A stretch of DNA of 58,205 nucleotides, from the NCBI GenBank assembly GCA_017416505.1, contig JAFQCI010000131.1, positions 1 through 58,205 of the forward strand. The letters run 5' to 3'. The notes beneath the pieces are model-generated. The model did not search any database. It saw only the letters and a list, made by a program, of their open reading frames with translations, and had not been told where the DNA came from. Source of the stretch: Lachnospiraceae bacterium (lineage in GTDB: Bacteria; Bacillota_A; Clostridia; Lachnospirales; Lachnospiraceae). Each line of letters begins with the position of its first letter. Within the stretch, counting starts at the first letter, position 1. Positions 52,437 to 58,205 of the stretch are shown here, piece after piece. The position numbers and the translations under genes were made by a program.

Positions 52437-52508
52437 ATAAAAATCTCCATCCTTAGAACTATCGCTACCATCTTCCACACAGATAAGATTAACACCAAAA
52501 TCCTGCAT
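52437..52508 (-). pseudogene. Serine-recombinase fragment
   Basis: A minus-strand frame reads [20 protein letters not shown], matching the region of large serine recombinases/resolvases after the catalytic core ([20 protein letters not shown]). Only about 24 codons survive. It is joined to the end of the ORF6N frame, a trace of a former mobile element. Confidence 0.55.
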
Positions 52509-52969
52509 TTATCTGAAACAAAGTTTTCATTGAGAATATCTATACTTCTTTGAATACTATCAAATCTTTTTTCAGCTTTATTCTTCCACTCTACAACACC
52601 TGCAACCTGCACTGATATCTCCGATACTTTTGCCGTAACAAGCCGCATCTCCGACTGTGTAACAAACTGTTGATTCTGCTTTATATAATGATGCACCTCA
52701 CGAAACGCACGCATTATAAAAATACTTTGTTGTTCCGCAAGTTCTCCTCTTAGAACGGTAGCAAGCATATAAATACCTTGCTCCGTAAATGCATATGGAA
52801 GCTTTCTTTTTCCATCCCAACTTGAAGTCGCAATTTGCGACTTCAAGAATCTATCTTCTTCTGTTGTTAATTGAAACATAAAATCTTCCGGAAATCTTGC
52901 AATATTACGCTTAACCTATTCATTCAAACGCTTCACTTCATATCTATAAATCTCAGCCAAATCATCCGG
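52509..52969 (-). pseudogene. ORF6N-domain protein interrupted by an amber codon
   Basis: [36 protein letters not shown] continues in one frame: TAG at 52918-52916 replaces the CAG found in the copy at 46855-47126. The rest ([48 protein letters not shown]) is normal ORF6N sequence. After SDK the family sequence is lost and the frame enters recombinase-derived DNA. ORF6N proteins are phage-type antirepressor/DNA-binding proteins. Confidence 0.7.
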
Positions 52970-53602
52970 TTCCATTCCAAGTAGCTCTTTGAACTCCCTG
53001 AAATTATATGGATACGCATTATCGCCATATATCTTCACCGGTTTATGACCATTAGAGAAATAGATTTCAAGCTCCCACTGTGTTCCATCGCATACCATAT
53101 AACCAAATCTACGCAAATCATATCTTGTGCGCCATTCGCCGATATGCAGTTTCCGGAATCCATCCAGAAACTCATCCTTGCTAATTTGGTAGTCTGGTTC
53201 AATATGAAAATTCGATGGTTTGAGAAGCACGGAATGCTCTACATCCATATGGAGCTGTTCATCCAAGGTGTATGTTCTCGTCTCATAGCCTCCTATGGAA
53301 AATACCACTTTGCATATTGCCGGGATGCTTTCCTCGAATGCAGCCACCTTCAATTCAGCCTTAGACGGTGTATATGTACCGCCAGCTTCTGCAAGGGCCT
53401 CTTTTGCTCTTTCAAGATACAGACGAGTGCACCACAAACGAGTGGATTCGCTAGGATGCATCATCGGCGCATACTCCGGATGTTCCATTGTATTCTTAAG
53501 GCGGACGATTTCCTGCTTCAAGCCACGTATCGCTGTCATAATCTGCTCTGCGTTTTTACCTTTAAGATATAATTCGTAATATACCTCCGGACTAATCATC
53601 AT
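52916..53602 (-). CDS. Conserved hypothetical protein fused to an ORF6N piece
   Basis: A 228-aa frame. Residues 1 to about 212 (MMISPEVYYELYLKGKNAEQ through YNFREFKELLGME) form a conserved Clostridia family I remember only as hypothetical. The last 16 residues (DDLAEIYRYEVKRLNE) come from an ORF6N domain, joined where both sequences carry an Asp-x-Leu-type stretch, and end at the amber codon. The main domain looks complete. GGAGG lies nine bases before the ATG. It may still be functional with a foreign tail. Confidence 0.6.
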   Translation of the reverse strand: MMISPEVYYELYLKGKNAEQIMTAIRGLKQEIVRLKNTMEHPEYAPMMHPSESTRLWCTRLYLERAKEALAEAGGTYTPSKAELKVAAFEESIPAICKVVFSIGGYETRTYTLDEQLHMDVEHSVLLKPSNFHIEPDYQISKDEFLDGFRKLHIGEWRTRYDLRRFGYMVCDGTQWELEIYFSNGHKPVKIYGDNAYPYNFREFKELLGMEPDDLAEIYRYEVKRLNE

Positions 53603-53794
53603 AATCGGCCACCTCCTGTATTAATAACTTTTGCTGCGGTCTGGTTTTTCTAACACATTTTCAGCATTTGGTGTAAATACAAAATGGTAGAAAAACTGTT
53701 TAAAATCAAGGATTTCTTCTCAATATCCGTAAATCTGTCATATAGCTTAAATACCGGTCTAATTGCAGATGCAAATTCAATTTTTCATAGCGAT

Positions 53795-54733
53795 CTAAAA
53801 ATTCTTCCAGCAACGCTCTTTTAAAAATGCTCCAATGACCTCTAGCGGCGCACCTTCATAATACTGCACCAATAATTTCTTAAACTCTGGCACATCCTTT
53901 TCCGGTATAACCAAAAATCCCATACCTTGCGCAATCAAATAATGATTTGCAAAAATAACCGATGCTCGCTTATTTCCATCTTTGAACACCTGCGTTTTCA
54001 TACAGTACATACATAACTCAATCGCTATCTCTATTGACTCTTTATTTTGACTTCTAATTTCGTCAATTTTCTCGATAACCACCGATTCGATAGGCAACGG
54101 TGGCACATAACTTGTTCCTCCAATCTGTACCGGAATGCCACGAATGCGACCTCCATCATAGAAGAAACCTTCATTAACCAACTTGGCAATATGACAAAGC
54201 ATATGATAATTACTTTCACTCTGAATAACATCTCTATCCAGGATAAATTCCCAAGCATGCTTCAAATTAAGAATCTTCTGCACATCAGTAGCCGATACTC
54301 CATTGACTTGTCCATTCTCAATAATATCCTCAGTTTGTGGAAATGTAGTTGCAATGCCTTCTAATACCGCCTGATCATAAATGTTTGCCTTCATATTTGC
54401 TCTGGCAAAATCCAAATTCTGTAACACTCTAGCCGAAAGTTCTTTATCCTCGTAACCAAGTGCTGTTAAATCTTTATTGATTTTACGAATGGTTTTATTT
54501 AAATCTTTACGTTCCTTGGCATTACGCAAAAGCAACTGATATAGTTCATCTGAATATACGTCCACATAAGTAGATGTCAATTTCCCCGCTACTCGTTTAC
54601 GCATATACAAGTATTTTCCACCATTTGCTTCCTTAATTTCCGGATTTCCATCATATGGAATCAGATTAAGTCTTGCTTGTATATCTGCTTTTTGCTGTAA
54701 TAATTCTTGAATTTCTGAATAATTTGCACCCAT
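53795..54733 (-). CDS. Fic-domain protein with Gln in place of the catalytic His
   Basis: A 312-aa Fic-family protein. The Fic loop reads QVFKDGNKR (about 248-256) instead of H-x-F-x-D-(G/A)-N-(G/K)-R, so the catalytic His is Gln. An N-terminal inhibitory-helix-like motif (QAVLEGI, E about 125) and the flap region (GRIRGIPVQIGGTSYVPP) are present. With the His lost, AMPylation should be weak or absent; a regulatory or alternative role is possible. The ATG at 54733 is chosen, though GTG at 54742 is possible. Its promoter is overlaid by a four-half-site operator array. Confidence 0.85.
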   Translation of the reverse strand: MGANYSEIQELLQQKADIQARLNLIPYDGNPEIKEANGGKYLYMRKRVAGKLTSTYVDVYSDELYQLLLRNAKERKDLNKTIRKINKDLTALGYEDKELSARVLQNLDFARANMKANIYDQAVLEGIATTFPQTEDIIENGQVNGVSATDVQKILNLKHAWEFILDRDVIQSESNYHMLCHIAKLVNEGFFYDGGRIRGIPVQIGGTSYVPPLPIESVVIEKIDEIRSQNKESIEIAIELCMYCMKTQVFKDGNKRASVIFANHYLIAQGMGFLVIPEKDVPEFKKLLVQYYEGAPLEVIGAFLKERCWKNF

Positions 54734-54755
54734 TCTTGTCACCGCTTTCTTTTTT

Positions 54756-54853
54756 AGGGAACTTTTATGCTATATATTATATACAAAAGTTCCCTAATTA
54801 TCAAGAATTATTTAGGGAACTTTTTGATGCATTTTTTCACACAAAAGTTCCCT
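54756..54853 (-). promoter_or_regulatory. fic promoter with four operator half-sites at 29-bp steps
   Basis: AGGGAACTTTT or its complement occurs at 54756-54766, 54785-54795, 54814-54824 and 54843-54853, alternating in orientation with exact 29-bp centre spacing, so two large palindromes. The minus-strand promoter TTGATA (54804-54799), 17 bp, TATAAT (54781-54776) lies across the second half-site. Confidence 0.85.
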
Positions 54854-54892
54854 ATTATTGAATTTAGAGTAGTTGGTTCTATTATAGCAGTT

Positions 54893-55451
54893 TCACTTCC
54901 ATGCATCTGAAACCGGAATCAAGCCATCTGTATAGCAATAGTTCAAATAATCAGCAAGAACGTCTTGCATATCATAATCCCTATCATCCAAGATGTCCCC
55001 GATTGCATTTGCCATTGTTTCAAATGTGGTATTAATATGGATTACCGGATAACGTTGGCTTTCATTATACTGCTTCAATTTTTTTCAAATGCAGTTTTCT
55101 TACTTTCCTCCATCAATTTCGGCGCCAGTGTAATCATAATCTTATATTTCTCATCATTGAAGGAATTCAAATGACGAAGCAGTTGGTCTTCATAAAACCA
55201 ATCTGACATTTTAGTCTCTACAACAATTTTGAAGCTTTCCTATGTAATAGTTGCGTCAGGAATGCTATCAACGCTCTTTTTTTGCAGTGTAAAAACAATC
55301 TCCGGATTAAAGGAATCAGAAAAATATTCTGATTTCAAAAACCTAAAAACTTATCCGATGAGTAAGAATACAAGCGTGAAAGCAATAACATTGTATTTGC
55401 TGTAGCCACATTCTCTTTCTCATGATATCTCTGAAAGTAATGTATTTTCAT
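54893..55451 (-). pseudogene. Decayed PD-(D/E)XK nuclease-like gene
   Basis: The frames can be joined: MKIHYFQRYHEKENVATAN, a frameshift near KFLGF, SVDSIPDATIT-stop-ESFKIVVETKMSDWFYED, another shift, then the 61-codon end MKQYNESQRYPVIH...SDAWK. D-x(n)-ETK fits a PD-(D/E)XK core. At least two frameshifts and one nonsense codon make it non-functional. Confidence 0.7.
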
Positions 55452-55468
55452 AATCTATTCTTCCTCCT

Positions 55469-55984
55469 CTACTTCGTATTATCAATCCAATATCTTTGTT
55501 CTATAACACCATCAACCTCTACTTCATTTTCAAGCACACCGCCATTATTGATAATACTTTTTGCTGAGCCAATATTGTCCTTGTTGCATACCATCAAGAC
55601 TTTTTCAATTCCCAATTTTCTACATTCATCTAATGCAAGAGCTATCATTTTTGTAGCAATTCCTTTTCTTCTCTCAGACGGTCTTACACCATCACCAATA
55701 TGTCCTCCGTTAAGTAATAGCGATTCATTCAAATAGTGTCTTATATTTACAGCTCCAACCATAATATTTCTATCTTCGTCCAAGCAGAAAAATGTTGAAT
55801 CTGGAACCAATCCACCACTATCATCTCTTATTTCTAAGTTATTACAGTAATTATCAAAGTCCCTATAATCCAATCGGCGGATTGCATATGGAACAATTTT
55901 CTCACGAAAACTATTCCATTCCTCCATCATATCACTTATCTGGCTACGATATTCTTCCGAAACCTTTACTAATCTCAAATTCAT
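55469..55984 (-). CDS. GNAT-family N-acetyltransferase
   Basis: A 171-aa acetyltransferase with a typical acetyl-CoA loop (GDGVRPSERRKGIATKM; R/Q-x-x-G-x-G/A form) and the C-terminal helix-strand ALDECRKLGIEKVLMVCNKDN. AAAGGAG lies nine bases before the ATG at 55984. The substrate is unknown. Confidence 0.9.
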   Translation of the reverse strand: MNLRLVKVSEEYRSQISDMMEEWNSFREKIVPYAIRRLDYRDFDNYCNNLEIRDDSGGLVPDSTFFCLDEDRNIMVGAVNIRHYLNESLLLNGGHIGDGVRPSERRKGIATKMIALALDECRKLGIEKVLMVCNKDNIGSAKSIINNGGVLENEVEVDGVIEQRYWIDNTK

Positions 55985-56033
55985 ATCCAATTACTCCTTT
56001 CGATAAATTTATTAATTCATCGGGCCCTGATGA

Positions 56034-56070
56034 ATAAAAAAAGACCACCTACCCGAAAAGATAAGTGGTC
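56034..56070 (-). terminator. Terminator of the 35-codon gene
   Basis: GACCACTTA pairs with TAGGTGGTC around a loop, followed by seven T on the minus strand, 36 bp after the small gene. Confidence 0.8.
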
Positions 56071-56105
56071 AAAAACAACTATAACTATATTCTGTCTCTG
56101 AAAGC

Positions 56106-56213
56106 TTATTTTTCTTCGTAACTAAAATATTCATATACAACAATAAGACCATGCCCGTTATTCTGCATCGCCTGTTTAGAATTGTATGAATTTTTAGCTG
56201 CGAATAAATACAT
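56106..56213 (-). CDS. Small protein, 35 aa, with its own promoter and terminator
   Basis: A 35-codon gene, MYLFAAKNSYNSKQAM followed by a Gly/Val-rich middle and YEYFSYEEK end. AAAGGA lies nine bases before the ATG at 56213. A near-consensus promoter at 56245-56273 and an intrinsic terminator at 56034-56070 make it a complete monocistronic unit. It is not membrane-like and I do not recognise it. The longer frame to 56342 has no ribosome site and would start upstream of the promoter. Confidence 0.65.
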   Translation of the reverse strand: MYLFAAKNSYNSKQAMQNNGHGLIVVYEYFSYEEK

Positions 56214-56244
56214 ATCTGTGCTTCCTTTCAAAATTATTAGGCCT

Positions 56245-56273
56245 AGTATAATCCTTGTGTTTATTTTTGTCAA
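56245..56273 (-). promoter_or_regulatory. Promoter of the 35-codon gene
   Basis: TTGACA (56273-56268), 17-bp spacer, TATACT (56250-56245) on the minus strand; transcription should start near 56238, giving a 25-nt leader with AAAGGA. Confidence 0.8.
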
Positions 56274-56309
56274 CAAGAATTTATCTATCAATTTTTCCCG
56301 ATCGCTGCA

Positions 56310-56930
56310 ATGACAAGGCAATCGTTGCATCATCAAGTTCATTTTCTTGTCGATGATAAAAACTTATTGTCTCGTCGTTTCCAAGAAGATCCTATAAGAA
56401 TTCTCTATTTTTCAAGTAAGCCAATGGCTTCCTTGAAAGTTGATGTTAAGGGCTGCCCCATTCTCATTGATGAACTTACACCTACTTATTGGAAATATGC
56501 AAAAGATATCGTAAAAATGAATGTGAACCTCATAAGAGAACAACTTATTAATCATCCAACCTTTGTGTTATTATCCAACGATATCAATAATGTAACACCT
56601 GAGATTAGTAAACATATCATTGTTATCAACCTAGATAATCACCTGGATCGTACTGCTGCCGCATACAACGGTAAGAAAATTAATACCATCCGAAAAAAAT
56701 TGATAATTCACTCTACTGCGAATACCTAAACAGAATGTTTGATGCTGTCGATACTCTATCATAAGCTCTATCAATAATATTGTTTCCAATAAAAAGGATG
56801 TATTTGATGAACTCACTTGGTTAATGAATATAAAGAACTTCTTGAAATCAACAAAAATATCATGGCGTTGGTTAATCCTTCACCCATGTTATTTTTATCG
56901 TGCTCGCTCGTTTTATCAGTTATTATGTAA
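56310..56930 (+). pseudogene. Decayed plus-strand gene of unknown family
   Basis: Protein-like frames follow each other: FLVDDKNLLSRRFQEDPIRI, KGCPILIDELTPTYWKYAKD and VINLDNHLDRTAAAYNGKKI. After a frameshift at a run of A residues near 56700 comes DNSLYCEYLNRMFDAVDTLS. Later frames (KKDVFDELTWL) are broken again. It reads like part of an ATPase- or phage-type protein, but I cannot name it. From 56930 to 57001 nothing is seen. Confidence 0.5.
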
Positions 56931-57001
56931 TCTTTATTGAAATAATCTTCATCTTTGATTTCCGTCAACCACTCAATCCAAACTACTTGTCCAATTATTT
57001 A

Positions 57002-57532
57002 TTAGACAAAATTAATTTCTCCATCTTCGCAAACCAACGCAAATTTAATTCCTAGATTCTTAATTTGTGTCAATTTCGACCATCTTTCAGCTAATTCTTT
57101 TGATTTATCTGTATATGGAACCGCTACAATCGGAATCACACCCTTAGTAAAATCACATCCCGTCATTAACTGACCTATCGCCTCTCTCATGAGTGAATAT
57201 TCCTGCCCTCGTTTATCGTTCTTCCCTTTTTTACACTCAGCATAGACAATTCTACCATCTGTAAGCTTTACATTTACATCGCCATTTCCAGGTGTACTAG
57301 ATATAATAACACGACTTTCACTTCCTACAAGAAAATACTCACCTTGCCATCTTTCTGACTCATTATCAATTTTCTGAAAACCATTCTCCTTCAAAAAAGT
57401 AAATATATTAAAATGTACCATATTTCCTGTTTTTACATGGGCGCCATCTATTGATACAGTAACATTTTCTTTGGTATAATCATTTCTTATGTAATACATT
57501 GCCAAACGCAATATCACTTCTGCTTCTGTCAT
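57002..57532 (-). CDS. PD-(D/E)XK restriction-endonuclease-like protein
   Basis: A 176-aa protein with D85 (GNGDVNVKL) and E99-C-K101 (VYAECKKGK), the PD-(D/E)XK arrangement, and a following helix (EYSLMREAIGQLM). No methylase or partner gene is visible nearby. The ATG at 57532 has GGAGG about 10 bases upstream. It may be an orphan nuclease, a restriction remnant or part of a defence module. Confidence 0.75.
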   Translation of the reverse strand: MTEAEVILRLAMYYIRNDYTKENVTVSIDGAHVKTGNMVHFNIFTFLKENGFQKIDNESERWQGEYFLVGSESRVIISSTPGNGDVNVKLTDGRIVYAECKKGKNDKRGQEYSLMREAIGQLMTGCDFTKGVIPIVAVPYTDKSKELAERWSKLTQIKNLGIKFALVCEDGEINFV

Positions 57533-57559
57533 TAGACATTGTCCTCCGTTTAAATTCAA

Positions 57560-58112
57560 TAATCTCTAGGAATCTTTAAGCTCGTAAATATAATGCTTTC
57601 AGATTCCTTTTTTATTAAAACCCCTACTTTTTTATCAAAAACACTTGACTATTTATAGTTTGTCACCTTAACTACTGATTTTACCCGACTCTGTTTTATC
57701 TAGTTTTTAATATCTTCTATCCATGCTTTGCACTCATCATTCACAACAAAGCCAACCTCTCTGTTTTCCACTAATATCCCTCCAATCAGTATTTCCTATC
57801 CACTATTTATATATTCACAATTCTGTTTTGTATCAGTTTTCAATCTATTATTTTATATGATAGAACTACTGTTATTATCATACTTAAGGCTCAATTTTGT
57901 GTCAAGCAGATTGGTCTTTCCAACATATTTTTTAATTCTACATTCCTTGCATAATTGTAATACTTCAAATTCTCCCTATTAAAAAAGCACTCCTAACATC
58001 AAATTATTTCTAAATACTTTGTTTTTTCTAGTCATAAATTGCTTTTTCTGCAAGCAAATTATTTCTAAACAGATTGACCCCTTCAAAAAGATTATGTATT
58101 ATCTTTCTGTAG
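57560..58112. other. AT-rich gap without recognisable genes
   Basis: No convincing coding frame on either strand. A CAAATTATTTCTAAA direct repeat occurs twice near 58002 and 58048. The region lies between the orphan nuclease and the terminator of a gene beyond the window. Confidence 0.4.
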
Positions 58113-58156
58113 CAAAAAAAAGAAGAACCGCAAAGCCTGCAAGCATCGGTTCTTCT
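58113..58156 (-). terminator. Terminator of a minus-strand gene beyond the window
   Basis: AGAAGAACCG pairs with CGGTTCTTCT around a 16-nt loop, with eight T on the minus strand. The gene it serves lies mostly or entirely to the right of 58205. Confidence 0.8.
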
Positions 58157-58205
58157 CCCACATTCCCAGATACGAATATCTGAAAACCCATAACCTATGA
58201 TACGA

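Overview
The window reads as chromosomal DNA of a low-GC, anaerobic, gut-type Firmicute, most likely Lachnospiraceae. The grounds are the codon and base composition, strong GGAGG ribosome sites, a T-box ahead of methionyl-tRNA synthetase, secreted GH13 amylases with CBM26 or cell-wall-repeat tails, MATE-cytidylate-kinase fusions and HscC-type Hsp70s. Almost every gene lies on the minus strand. The only intact plus-strand gene is an XRE/HD-like regulator at 32.2-33.0 kb. The species call is inference.

Layout. 0-8.3 kb: a starch-degrading block, with a giant amylopullulanase-type GH13 enzyme (C-terminus outside the window), a MATE exporter and a secreted alpha-amylase with three CBM26 modules. 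8.9-15.7 kb: a conserved unknown, metG with its T-box, small unknowns, and pyrF coupled to an HTH-orotate phosphoribosyltransferase fusion. 16.3-24.9 kb: a membrane protein, then a two-component system, a DUF3592-like membrane protein, a C45-type lipoprotein hydrolase and an FtsX-type ABC exporter, which look like one stress or peptide-resistance locus. 25-31.8 kb: a strong candidate non-coding RNA, a LacI regulator/acetyltransferase pair and small metabolic genes. 32-36.8 kb: the XRE/HD-like regulator, a short VirD4/TraG-like ATPase and a frameshifted MATE-kinase fusion. 36.8-43.7 kb: a second two-component system with a beta-lactamase-fold membrane hydrolase, and a partly decayed HscC/TPR cluster.

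43.7-58 kb is an accessory region with many gene fragments: macro domain, Abi_2 three times, ORF6N twice, serine recombinase, glycosylase-like and PD-(D/E)XK. Among them sit intact defence- or toxin-like modules: XRE + ImmA/IrrE protease + PIN nuclease; WYL regulator + PD-(D/E)XK nuclease, whose putative operator also precedes a zinc-ribbon membrane protein; a Fic protein lacking the catalytic His behind a 29-bp-periodic operator array; and an orphan PD-(D/E)XK protein.

The most unusual non-protein signals are two families of multi-hairpin repeats. In each, loops are conserved while stems change on both sides (element copies at 12.9 and 32.0 kb with fragments at 19.5 and 36.9 kb; a second family at 52.0 and 52.4 kb). 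There are also two RNAs with their own consensus promoter and terminator (25.2-25.4 kb, pseudoknot-capable with tandem modules; 44.4-44.5 kb), and a 35-codon gene with its own promoter and terminator at 56.1 kb. All identifications come from reading the sequence; no database search was run.
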